A stretch of DNA of 13,873 nucleotides, taken from JALSIF01 sp026981635 [NCBI: bacterium]. GTDB lineage: Bacteria > 4484-113 > JALSIF01. Numbering within the stretch: position 1 is the stretch's first letter; every line of letters starts with the position of its first letter. Of this stretch, positions 6,057 through 12,690 are shown piece by piece. The position numbers and the translations under genes are program-made. The DNA is taken from assembly GCA_026981635.1 (NCBI GenBank), contig JALSIF010000217.1:1-13873 (forward strand). The letters run 5' to 3'. The notes beneath the pieces are model-generated. The model worked only from the letters and a program-made list of their open reading frames with translations. It did no database searches and had not been told where the DNA came from.

Positions 6057-7421
6057 CTAACCCGACCGGCGCTGGGGGGATAGGGTGCGCTCCCCCAGCT
6101 CCGCCCTGAGCCAGTCAAAACCCCGCTCAAAGTCGCGGATGAGGTCGTCGGGGTTTTCCAGCCCCACTGAGAGGCGGATGCCCCCCGGCTCCAGGCCGCC
6201 CTCGGTGATCCCCTCCTCGCCCAGGGCGGCGTGGGTCATGGCGCTGGGCAGCTCAATGAGGGTCTTTACCTGGCCTAGGCTCACCGCCAGGGTGATGGAG
6301 TAGGCCTCGCGGGCAAGGAAGTCCAGCAGGGCACGGGCTGGCTCCAGGCCGCCGTGGAGGGTGAAGTAGATGAGAAAGCCGGGCATGTAGTCTCCGTCGG
6401 GGGAGACCATCTGGCGCTTGGCCACCTCCAGGTCGGGGAAGGAGGCGAGGCCGGGATAGCGCACCTCCCTCACCAGGGGGTGGTTCTCCAGCCAGGTGGC
6501 CACCTTGCGGGCAGTCTCCTGCTGGGCGTGCAGCCTTACCGGCAGGGTGGGAAGGCCGTAGACCAGGATGTTCCAGGCGCTCATCGGGGCCATCACCCCG
6601 CCGAAGTCCTTGCGGAAGATGCGAAGATCGTCGTAGAGCTCCCGCGGCGCCACCACTACTCCCCCCATCACAGTGCCAAAGCCCCCCACGTCCTTGGTTA
6701 GTGACTCCACCACCATATGGGCGCCGTGGCGAAGGGGCTGCTGGCCGTAGGGGGTGGCGAAGGTGTTGTCCACGATGAGATAGGCCCGCTCCTCGGGTGC
6801 GCGGTCGGCGTTGTACTCGTCAACCACCGCCCTGAGGGCGGCGATGTCTATCACGTCAAGGTCGGGGTTGACCGGCGTCTCCAGGTAGACTGCCCGGGTG
6901 CGGTGGTTGAGGGCCTGGTCAAGTTCATCGGGACTGTTAAGGTCAACCCTGACCACCTCAACCCCCAGCCGAGGGAGCCAGTTCTCCAGCAGGGAGTGGG
7001 TGCATCCGTAGAGCAGGCGGTGGGCGATGATGCGGTCGCCGGCCCTGACCAACACTCCGAGGGCGGCGGCGATGGCCGCCATTCCGCTGGCAAAACAGAC
7101 CGCCACCTCCCCGCCGTGGGCGAAGGCGAGGTTCTCCTCCAGCATGGCCCGGGTGGGCTCGTCCAGGCGGTCATAGATGTAGACTGGCGGCTCACCCTCC
7201 TTGGGCTCGGGGAAGCGTTCAAAACCCATTGCCCCCCTGGAGCTGGAGTACAACCGATAGGTAACGCTCTGAGAGATGGGCGGGACCACATGGTGGCGAA
7301 AGTCCCACTTCCAGGACATCATCCGCCCGTGGATGTAGTGGCTCTGGTGAGTGTATTCCTTCTCCCTCCCCTCGGGTAGGCCGGCTCCCATGCCGCTCTT
7401 GTCTTTGCCCCGCTCGGCCAT
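6057..7421 (-). CDS. methionine gamma-lyase-like PLP-dependent trans-sulfuration enzyme
   Basis: This 454-residue enzyme belongs to the Cys/Met-metabolism PLP family. Visible residues counted from ATG 7421 are YDRLDEPT (83-90, phosphate-binding Tyr/Arg of the neighbouring subunit), YGCT (138-141, containing the Tyr and the Cys typical of methionine gamma-lyase), ETPVNP (181-186), IVDNTFATPYG with Asp218 that contacts the PLP ring nitrogen, SLTKD with the Schiff-base Lys243, and RLSVGLEN with the carboxylate-binding Arg. It should cleave or replace the gamma substituent of methionine, homocysteine or an O-acylhomoserine. The sequence around the lysine, ESLTKDVGGFGT, departs from the usual HSATKY..GH. 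An N-terminal extension of about 50 residues, rich in His and aromatics, precedes the fold. ATG 7421 is preferred over GTG 7430 because GAGGTGA lies five bases upstream of it. First gene of an operon with the Fe-S protein. Confidence 0.9.
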   Translation of the reverse strand: MAERGKDKSGMGAGLPEGREKEYTHQSHYIHGRMMSWKWDFRHHVVPPISQSVTYRLYSSSRGAMGFERFPEPKEGEPPVYIYDRLDEPTRAMLEENLAFAHGGEVAVCFASGMAAIAAALGVLVRAGDRIIAHRLLYGCTHSLLENWLPRLGVEVVRVDLNSPDELDQALNHRTRAVYLETPVNPDLDVIDIAALRAVVDEYNADRAPEERAYLIVDNTFATPYGQQPLRHGAHMVVESLTKDVGGFGTVMGGVVVAPRELYDDLRIFRKDFGGVMAPMSAWNILVYGLPTLPVRLHAQQETARKVATWLENHPLVREVRYPGLASFPDLEVAKRQMVSPDGDYMPGFLIYFTLHGGLEPARALLDFLAREAYSITLAVSLGQVKTLIELPSAMTHAALGEEGITEGGLEPGGIRLSVGLENPDDLIRDFERGFDWLRAELGERTLSPQRRSG

Positions 7422-7426
7422 GTCGC

Positions 7427-7445
7427 TCACCTCGCCCCAATCTTA
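7427..7445 (-). promoter_or_regulatory. -10 box and ribosome-binding site of the lyase operon
   Basis: On the minus strand a TAAGAT (-10-like, 7445-7440) is followed by the ribosome-binding site GAGGTGA (7433-7427), five bases before ATG 7421. The site overlaps the competing GTG at 7430, which argues that the GTG is not the real start. A TTGCGT at 7470-7465 is a weak -35 at a long 19-base spacing. The leader would be only about a dozen bases. Confidence 0.45.
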
Positions 7446-7516
7446 ACCCAAGGTCATCGTGGGAACGCAAATGGGTTTCTGGGGTCAGGAGTGGGGAAAA
7501 GGATTTGGCTTCCCGG

Positions 7517-7546
7517 TTGACAATTTCATAAATTTCTAGGTATAAA
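7517..7546 (+). promoter_or_regulatory. consensus sigma70-type promoter, leaderless start
   Basis: TTGACA at 7517-7522 and TATAAA at 7541-7546 are separated by 18 bases in an AT-rich patch of an otherwise GC-rich region. This is the best housekeeping-type promoter in the window. Only five bases (TACAA) separate the -10 box from the ATG at 7552, so transcription should begin at or next to the start codon and the mRNA would lack a 5' leader. Confidence 0.8.
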
Positions 7547-7551
7547 TACAA

Positions 7552-7986
7552 ATGGTGGTCCTGGCGCTGGATGTGGGACGCCGCAGGGTAGGCATTGCCC
7601 TAGTGGACGAAGGCGGTCGTCCCTGGATCCTTCGCCGGGTGAACCTTGACAGCCTGGTCCGTGAGGTGGAGGAGATCCTCGCCCACTTTCCGGTTCGCCG
7701 GATCCTCATCGGACGGGGCACCGGATACCGGCAGGTGCGCGAGATGATAGCTCCGCTCCTTGCGGACAGGAGAGTTGAGGTGTTTGGGGTAGACGAGGAA
7801 GGAACCACGATCAGGGGCAGGCAGAGGTTCGTAAGGAATCGGCCGTGGTATCTGAGGCCATTTGCTCTGCTACTGATCATCCTTGGCTACCCCGTGGACC
7901 ACTATGCGGCGCTGGAGATGGCGCTGAGCTATAATGGCATGGTTAACCTACCTAGTGAGGTTGCTAGCGGCGGGAGCGGCTGTTAG
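7552..7986 (+). CDS. YqgF/RuvX-like RNase H-fold protein
   Basis: This 144-residue protein has the layout of the YqgF/RuvX family (pre-16S rRNA nuclease, Holliday-junction resolvase-like). It opens with LALDVGRRRVGIALVD, where Asp7 is the first catalytic acid. RRILIGRG (49-56) matches the family's V-x-G strand, VDEEGTT (80-86) corresponds to the usual DERLTT with Glu82 or Glu83 as the second acid, and PVDHYAALEMAL (114-125) supplies Asp116. All three acidic positions are therefore present, yet the flanking signatures are diverged and a basic, hydrophobic loop (about 88-112) precedes the last motif. It is probably a paralogue of true RuvX rather than the rRNA-processing enzyme itself; DNA or RNA processing is inferred only from fold. 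The ATG is fixed because the conserved strand begins three residues in. No ribosome-binding site precedes it. Confidence 0.72.
   Translation: MVVLALDVGRRRVGIALVDEGGRPWILRRVNLDSLVREVEEILAHFPVRRILIGRGTGYRQVREMIAPLLADRRVEVFGVDEEGTTIRGRQRFVRNRPWYLRPFALLLIILGYPVDHYAALEMALSYNGMVNLPSEVASGGSGC
7930..7935 (+). promoter_or_regulatory. possible -10 box for the SLH porin leader
   Basis: TATAAT occurs inside the 3' end of the YqgF-like gene. An exact -10 consensus is uncommon in this GC-rich sequence, and it would start a leader of about 220 bases ahead of the SLH gene. There is no recognisable -35 box, so this may be chance. Confidence 0.25.
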
Positions 7987-8160
7987 ACAAGTGGGGGTGA
8001 GAAGTCCACTCAGGCTGTCGGCCGTGCCCGCAAGCTGGCAGAGGTAAACCCAACAAGAGGGACCCGAGCGATACGGGAGGAAGAAGGCGGAGGAAGGAAA
8101 CCTAGGAGACTTCCCAATGCCGCTTCCTCACGGGGAGCGAGGGTCCACAAGGAGGAAGGC
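7987..8160 (+). promoter_or_regulatory. structured 5' leader of the SLH porin gene, possible riboswitch
   Basis: This 174-base gene-free segment can fold into several hairpins: 7990-7994 with 8006-8010; 8015-8022 with 8034-8041 (eight pairs, two of them G-U); 8063-8066 with 8074-8077; 8092-8096 with 8110-8114; and 8121-8127 with 8133-8139 (seven pairs). The ribosome-binding site GGAGGAAGG (8151-8159) can pair over seven bases (GAGGAAG, 8152-8158) with CTTCCTC at 8123-8129, which is the same strand used by the last hairpin, so the two folds exclude each other. Short blocks GGTGAGAA, GCCCGCAA, AAGGCGG and AGGAGAC appear in the order seen in cobalamin riboswitches, but the conserved GCCACTG is absent. 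The folds are seen by eye; a regulatory role is inference. Confidence 0.4.
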
Positions 8161-9885
8161 ATGAAGAAGATCGGTCTTCTTCTAACCGCCACGCTGGCCA
8201 TGGTGCTGGTGGTGGCAAGCGTCGCCTTCGCCGGATTCAAGGATGTGCCCGCCAACCACTGGGCCTACGACGAGCTGGAGAAGCTCCAGGAGATGGGCAT
8301 CGTTGAGGGCTACCCCGGCGGCTACTTCAAGGGCGACAACACCCTTACCCGTTACGAGATGGCGGTGCTGGTCTACCGCCTCTACAACCAGCTCAAGAGT
8401 GCGCTGGAGACGGGGAAGGGAGTTGACCCGGAGGCGCGCGCTGCCATTGAGCGCCTGGCCAACGAGTTCCGGGACGAGCTGGAGGACCTGGGCGCCCGCA
8501 TTGACAATCTGGAGGGGCAGGTCCAGGACAACACCAGCGAGATCGCCAAGCTCAAGGAGCTGGTCTCTACCAAGGGCACGGTGGACTACACCGTCATGTA
8601 CAGGGCGGGCTACTTCATTGACACTCCGGACGACAACCTGGCTCAGGACGTCGCCCAGGACTGGGCAATGAACGTTCACAAGTCCTTCAAGCTGGACGAG
8701 TGGACCAGCTTTGACATGAGCCTCACCTACGGTGAGGACCAGGGCTTTGGCATCTCCAGCGTCCCGGGAGGAAACAACGAGTTCGCCAACCCCAACATCA
8801 ACCCTGGCTTTACCAGCCCCAGCTCGGCTAGCTTCATCGTTGACACCTTCTACGCCACCTGGGACCTGCACCGCATCTTCCCCAACTTTGCCGACTCCTT
8901 TACCGCCACCCTGGGCCGTCAGTACTTCAGCCTGGGTGAGTTTGGTCTGGCGGGCGACAACGGCTACCGGTCCAACTACGGTCTGGTGCTGAGCGCCAAC
9001 TGGGATCCCAACTGGGAAGTAAACGTCGGTCTCTTCCGGCTGGAGAGCGCAACCGCTGCGCTGGTCCCGGCGGGAGGCGCAGCCATGAACCAGCCCTACG
9101 GTACCTTTGGCAGCACTGCCCGCTTCGGTCTGGGTGGTTTTGCCTCCAACTCCGATGACTTTGACTACATCCAGATCTCCTATTCCAGCGGTACCGGTAC
9201 CATCCCCGGCCACGAGGACCAGTGGGGAGCTTCGCTGGTCTGGGTACCTGAAGGTGCTGGCTACGAGCACTACATTGACATCTCCGCCCACACCGAGATC
9301 AAGTGGTTTGACGAGAAATGGCTAAACGGCTTCCGCGGTGAGTGGTACTGGATGTTTGAGAACATCAACGACCAGGACCCCAACGACCCTGCCGAGTTCG
9401 TCACCAACCCGCTGGACGGCTTCACCAACAACGGTGGAGTCCTTGAGCTGGATATCTACAACGACGGCAACACCAAGTTCAGCTTTGGCTGGGCTTGGCT
9501 GCCCCAGTTGGAGGGCCTGCCCGCTTTTGCCAACGTGGACAACGACCCCTTTAGCGAGTTTGAGGTCACCACTACCCCGGATGCCCAGAACCTGGCCATT
9601 AACGTCAGCCGCTACGGCAAGAACTACTTCCCGGCCGACTTCGTCGGCGGCGGCATCTCCTGGGAGACCACCTGGAGCAACAAGCTCTACACCCGTCTCA
9701 CCGCCTACCTGGGCAGCCGCATTGACGCCATCGCCGATGACCGTCCGGCGGCGGCTCGCCTGGAGTTCCGCTACCCGTGGACCAAGTCCACCACGCTGGG
9801 CCTTGACATCATCACTGCTGGCACCACCGACAACTTCTCCGATTCTGCCACCCAGCTTCGCGGCTGGGCTCTGCTAAACTGGTAG
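8161..9885 (+). CDS. SLH-domain outer-membrane porin
   Basis: This 574-residue exported protein has a signal peptide (residues 1-24, cleaved after AFA), one SLH domain (about 25-78, with FKDVPANHWAYDELEKL, GIVEGYPGGYFK and LTRYEMAVLVYRL), a predicted coiled coil (about 90-135) and a long beta-strand-rich region with alternating aromatic residues ending in ...LLNW. A terminal aromatic residue is typical of outer-membrane barrels. SLH domains bind cell-wall polymer or modified peptidoglycan, so the protein likely tethers the outer membrane to the wall and serves as a general porin, like Thermus SlpA, cyanobacterial Som proteins or Veillonella OmpM. A strong ribosome-binding site (GGAGG) precedes the ATG. 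Strict use of C/G-ending codons suggests high expression. The gene has its own leader and terminator and is monocistronic. Confidence 0.93.
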   Translation: MKKIGLLLTATLAMVLVVASVAFAGFKDVPANHWAYDELEKLQEMGIVEGYPGGYFKGDNTLTRYEMAVLVYRLYNQLKSALETGKGVDPEARAAIERLANEFRDELEDLGARIDNLEGQVQDNTSEIAKLKELVSTKGTVDYTVMYRAGYFIDTPDDNLAQDVAQDWAMNVHKSFKLDEWTSFDMSLTYGEDQGFGISSVPGGNNEFANPNINPGFTSPSSASFIVDTFYATWDLHRIFPNFADSFTATLGRQYFSLGEFGLAGDNGYRSNYGLVLSANWDPNWEVNVGLFRLESATAALVPAGGAAMNQPYGTFGSTARFGLGGFASNSDDFDYIQISYSSGTGTIPGHEDQWGASLVWVPEGAGYEHYIDISAHTEIKWFDEKWLNGFRGEWYWMFENINDQDPNDPAEFVTNPLDGFTNNGGVLELDIYNDGNTKFSFGWAWLPQLEGLPAFANVDNDPFSEFEVTTTPDAQNLAINVSRYGKNYFPADFVGGGISWETTWSNKLYTRLTAYLGSRIDAIADDRPAAARLEFRYPWTKSTTLGLDIITAGTTDNFSDSATQLRGWALLNW

Positions 9886-9906
9886 TCCCCCCCACCGTCC
9901 CGTACT

Positions 9907-9952
9907 GGAGGGGGGCCCGGGGAATCTTCCCGGGTCCCCCTCTCCCTTTTTT
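9907..9952 (+). terminator. intrinsic terminator of the SLH porin gene
   Basis: A GC-rich hairpin pairs 9907-9921 with 9929-9943 (15 pairs including two G-U) around a seven-base loop. After CCC come six T at 9947-9952. It lies 22 bases after the porin stop. The strength suits an abundant transcript and insulates the LptD-like gene, whose promoter begins immediately after. Confidence 0.9.
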
Positions 9953-9968
9953 AGGGGAGGCGGTCGTA

Positions 9969-9974
9969 TAGAAT
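9969..9974 (+). promoter_or_regulatory. -10 box of the LptD-like gene, near-leaderless
   Basis: TAGAAT sits nine bases before the ATG at 9984, within CGTATAGAAT, a 10-mer also found at the FabL-like promoter (12687-12696). The intervening bases TCCCCTCCG are pyrimidine-rich, so there is no ribosome-binding site. Transcription should begin within about three bases of the ATG. The -35 position falls in the T-run of the preceding terminator and is not a consensus match. Confidence 0.5.
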
Positions 9975-9983
9975 TCCCCTCCG

Positions 9984-11534
9984 ATGGGTTTTGCTCGCTG
10001 GAAGGGCCGCTGGGGGTGGCTGCTTGGGGTACTGGTGGCGGTTGTTGTGGCCACCCCTGCCTTTGCCACCGAGATTGTCGCTGGCCACACCCGCTATGAG
10101 AGCCGCACCAAGACCTACTACTTCTCCCAGGGGGTACGGCTTACGAGCGATGCCCTGATCCCCGGCGATACCCTGGAGGTGGAGGCTGAGGAGCTGGTCT
10201 TCAGCGCGAGTGCCCTTTCGCTCAGGGTGGTCGGGGAGACTAAGCTGAGGTTGCTTGAGAGCGGGATTGAGCTTACTGGCCAGGACCTGGTCTATGAGGG
10301 ACGGAGTGGGGAGGGAAGGCTCAGTCAGGTTAAGGCGGTGCTACCGGCCAGGCTGGGGGAGGAGATCCGCCGGGGGATCGCCGACACGGCGAGCATCTCT
10401 CCCGCTTCGGCCACTCCAGCCGCCACCGCCGCCCGGCGCTCGCTGGCCATGCGCGGTACCCTCTATGTCCTCTCCGGCGAGCTCCGCTTCAGCCGCCGGT
10501 CAGGTGGGCGAGGGATACTTAACTTTGAGCAGGTAAGGCTCTCCAACACTCCGCGGGAGGAGACTGACATTTTCGTCTCCCTGCGACGGCTTACCCTGGT
10601 GCAGGGGGAGGCCATCTACCTTGAGGGGATCGCCCTCCACTTCCGAGGTATCAAGGTCTTCTCCTGGCCCAGCTACCGGATTAATCTTCGTCCTACCGGG
10701 GGTGGCTTTGACCCCGGCCTGCCCCGCTACCGCTCGGACCGGGTGGTGGGGCGGGAGATCTCCCTCTCCCCCAGCTACTCGGTTGGGGACGGGCGGCTCT
10801 TTGTGGACCTCAACTACACCACCCGCCGCAGCACCTTCGCCGGCTACCGGCTGGTGGTGGGGGAGGCCGAGCGGAGTCTGGGGGAGCTTGCTCTAGCCAC
10901 CGGCCGCTTTACCGTACGCGACCGGGAGGGCGGCTCCATCCTGCTCAGCCGTGACTGGGAGGTTGAGCTGAGGAGGGAGTTTGTGGGCGGGGGGTGGATG
11001 CGGCGGCTGATGCTCCTTGGGGCGGCGGGCAGGCTTACCGAAATCAGCTTCCCCGAGGAGGGGAGGCGCGAGGTGGAGGTGAGCAGGCGCATGCTGGGGG
11101 GAGAGATGGACCTTGCTCCCCTGCCCCTTACTGACCGGCTCAGCCTCAATATGCTTTTGTTTGCTCGCCTGTATGACTACTCGGGGCAGGGGGATGACTA
11201 CCGGGTGGGGGGGGGACGGGTGAGCCTGGACTACCGCACCCCCTATGGCTCAAACTTCGTCGGCTTTACCCTCAGGGAGCGCACCGGCCCCACTCCCCTG
11301 GTGAGCGACCGGAGCTTTCTGGAAAAGGAGCTCAATGTGGGATTGGTGGGCAGGGTTTCCCGCCGCTATCTCTTGGGAATGGACTACCGGCTGGACATGG
11401 AGCGAAACCGCACCGACAAGCTGAAACTTTCCCTCTACTACCTCTTTCCCAACTACAACCTGCAGTTCTTCTATGAGGCGGTGGACCAGACCTTCGGGGT
11501 CACCCTGGGGCTGCTGGGCACCGATCACCTCTGA
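9984..11534 (+). CDS. LptD/OstA-like outer-membrane assembly protein
   Basis: This 516-residue exported protein starts with a signal peptide (residues 1-28, cleavage after AFA). An OstA/LptA-type beta domain follows (about 29-120, with the repeating pattern of VAGHTRYESRTKTYYFSQG, DTLEVEAEELVF and ELTGQDLVYEGRSGEG), then an Ala/Thr/Pro-rich linker (about 130-150), a short second beta stretch and a beta-barrel region ending in NYNLQFFYEAVDQTFGVTLG, the typical C-terminal LptD strand pair. LptD inserts lipopolysaccharide in the outer membrane. At 516 residues it is much shorter than proteobacterial LptD (about 750-800), as is common for the LptD-like proteins of non-proteobacterial diderms. Its place next to the SLH porin supports an envelope role; whether its cargo is LPS or another glycolipid is unknown. 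It is convergent with a glycosyltransferase. Confidence 0.82.
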   Translation: MGFARWKGRWGWLLGVLVAVVVATPAFATEIVAGHTRYESRTKTYYFSQGVRLTSDALIPGDTLEVEAEELVFSASALSLRVVGETKLRLLESGIELTGQDLVYEGRSGEGRLSQVKAVLPARLGEEIRRGIADTASISPASATPAATAARRSLAMRGTLYVLSGELRFSRRSGGRGILNFEQVRLSNTPREETDIFVSLRRLTLVQGEAIYLEGIALHFRGIKVFSWPSYRINLRPTGGGFDPGLPRYRSDRVVGREISLSPSYSVGDGRLFVDLNYTTRRSTFAGYRLVVGEAERSLGELALATGRFTVRDREGGSILLSRDWEVELRREFVGGGWMRRLMLLGAAGRLTEISFPEEGRREVEVSRRMLGGEMDLAPLPLTDRLSLNMLLFARLYDYSGQGDDYRVGGGRVSLDYRTPYGSNFVGFTLRERTGPTPLVSDRSFLEKELNVGLVGRVSRRYLLGMDYRLDMERNRTDKLKLSLYYLFPNYNLQFFYEAVDQTFGVTLGLLGTDHL

Positions 11535-11536
11535 AG

Positions 11537-11554
11537 GCCAGCTAGCCGGCTGGC
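11537..11554. repeat. inverted repeat between convergent genes
   Basis: GCCAGC (11537-11542) and GCTGGC (11549-11554) form a six-base-pair stem with a six-base loop, beginning three bases after the LptD-like stop and covering the glycosyltransferase stop. It could act as a shared transcription barrier for the two convergent genes, but there is no T-run on either side. Confidence 0.35.
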
Positions 11555-12657
11555 ACCAGCTCCCGGTAGACCTCCACCACCCGGGCAGCACTCCTCCGGA
11601 GGTCAAAGCGCTCCTCCACCACCTCCCGCGCCCTTCTGCCCAGCTCGCTGCGCAGGGTCTCGCTCTCGGCCAGGATGCGCACCTTCTCACAGAGCTCCTC
11701 TTCCGAGCCGGGCTGATAGAGCAGACCGTTTTCTCCGTCCACCACATATTCGGGCACCGATCCCACCCGGCTGGCCACCACCGGCAATCCCACCGCCATA
11801 GCTTCCACCAGGGCATAGCCGAAGCCCTCCCAACGGCTGGCGGAGACGAAGATGTCAAGGGCCCCCAGCACCTCCCAGACCCGCTGGATGAGGCCGGCAA
11901 AGTGGCAGCTCTGGCGGATGCCCAGCCGCTCAGAGGTGAGCTCCAGGGAGCTTAGTGCCTGGCCGTCGCCGATTATCACCAGCCGGAGGCGGGGGTTCTC
12001 GCGCATGAGGGGGGCTAGTGCCCTAAGCAGGATGTCCCACCCCTTGGCATGGGAGATGCGACCCGCGTTGCCCAGGGCGAGGTGATCGGGGGAGAGGCCC
12101 AGCTTGCGGCGCGCTTCCTCCCGCTGGCCGGCCGAGGGAGGATGGAAGCGCTCCAGGTCAATCCCGTTGTAGATCAGGCGCACCCTCTCCTCGGGGGGGT
12201 GGAAGTGGCGCAGGACGTGGCGCCTGACCGCACCGGAGACACAGATCACCCGCTCGCCGCGGGCCATCACCGAGGAGAGGAGGCCGGGCCGGTAGGGGCT
12301 GTGGCAGGTAGTGACCAGGTGGAAGGGGGAGGTGGGGCGGGCGGCGAGGAAGGCGTGCCAGGCGGGAACCCGGCTGTGGGCGTGGACGATCTGAAAGCGG
12401 CCCGAGCGGAGCAGGCGGGCGATCTGGGGCTGGGAGAGGAGGAAGCGCAGGGGGTTCTTGCTGGCTATGGGCAGGGGGATGTGCTCCACTCCCCACTCGG
12501 GCAGCTGCTCGGCCAGCCGTCCGCCGGTGGAGGCCACCGCCACCTTCAGTCCCAGCCTGGCCTGGGCCCGACTCAGGTCGGAGACGTGGCGCTCCACTCC
12601 ACCTAGCTCTAGGGCGGGGAGCAGGTGAAGCACCGACAGCCCTTGGGCATCCCCCAC
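11542..12657 (-). CDS. GT4-family glycosyltransferase
   Basis: This 371-residue enzyme has two Rossmann lobes typical of GT-B, family 4. The N-terminal lobe shows LHLLPALELGGVERHV (10-25) and IVHAHSRVP (90-98). The C-terminal lobe shows NAGRISHAKGWDIL (197-210, with Arg200 and Lys205 for the nucleotide-sugar phosphates), and EGFGYALVE (277-285) is the EX7E motif that holds the donor sugar. It should transfer a sugar from a nucleotide donor to a lipid or polysaccharide acceptor at the cytoplasmic face. Neighbouring LptD-like and porin genes suggest cell-surface glycan synthesis, but donor and acceptor cannot be named. It starts at GTG 12657 with no ribosome-binding site; a TATAAT eight bases upstream implies a leaderless mRNA. 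Divergent from the FabL-like gene. Confidence 0.92.
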   Translation of the reverse strand: MGDAQGLSVLHLLPALELGGVERHVSDLSRAQARLGLKVAVASTGGRLAEQLPEWGVEHIPLPIASKNPLRFLLSQPQIARLLRSGRFQIVHAHSRVPAWHAFLAARPTSPFHLVTTCHSPYRPGLLSSVMARGERVICVSGAVRRHVLRHFHPPEERVRLIYNGIDLERFHPPSAGQREEARRKLGLSPDHLALGNAGRISHAKGWDILLRALAPLMRENPRLRLVIIGDGQALSSLELTSERLGIRQSCHFAGLIQRVWEVLGALDIFVSASRWEGFGYALVEAMAVGLPVVASRVGSVPEYVVDGENGLLYQPGSEEELCEKVRILAESETLRSELGRRAREVVEERFDLRRSAARVVEVYRELVPAG

Positions 12658-12665
12658 GGCAAGCG

Positions 12666-12671
12666 ATTATA
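12666..12671 (-). promoter_or_regulatory. -10 box of the glycosyltransferase gene, leaderless start
   Basis: The minus strand reads TATAAT, then eight bases (CGCTTGCC), then the GTG start. This puts the transcription start one or two bases from the start codon, and no purine-rich ribosome-binding site exists. The -35 position coincides with the -10 box of the divergent promoter on the plus strand, so the two promoters overlap and cannot easily be occupied at once. Confidence 0.6.
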
Positions 12672-12690
12672 GGCTCGCCGGCCGGCCGTA

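Noticed and set aside
5167-6060. 297-codon plus-strand open frame opposite the Fe-S protein gene
   Set aside because: It is Arg/Ser/Pro-rich with no domain and lies wholly antisense to a gene with clear cluster motifs; long antisense frames are expected at this GC content.
8182-9291. 369-codon minus-strand open frame opposite the SLH porin
   Set aside because: Composition is Val/Gly-rich and repetitive, mirroring the biased codons of a highly expressed gene on the other strand; no signal or motif.
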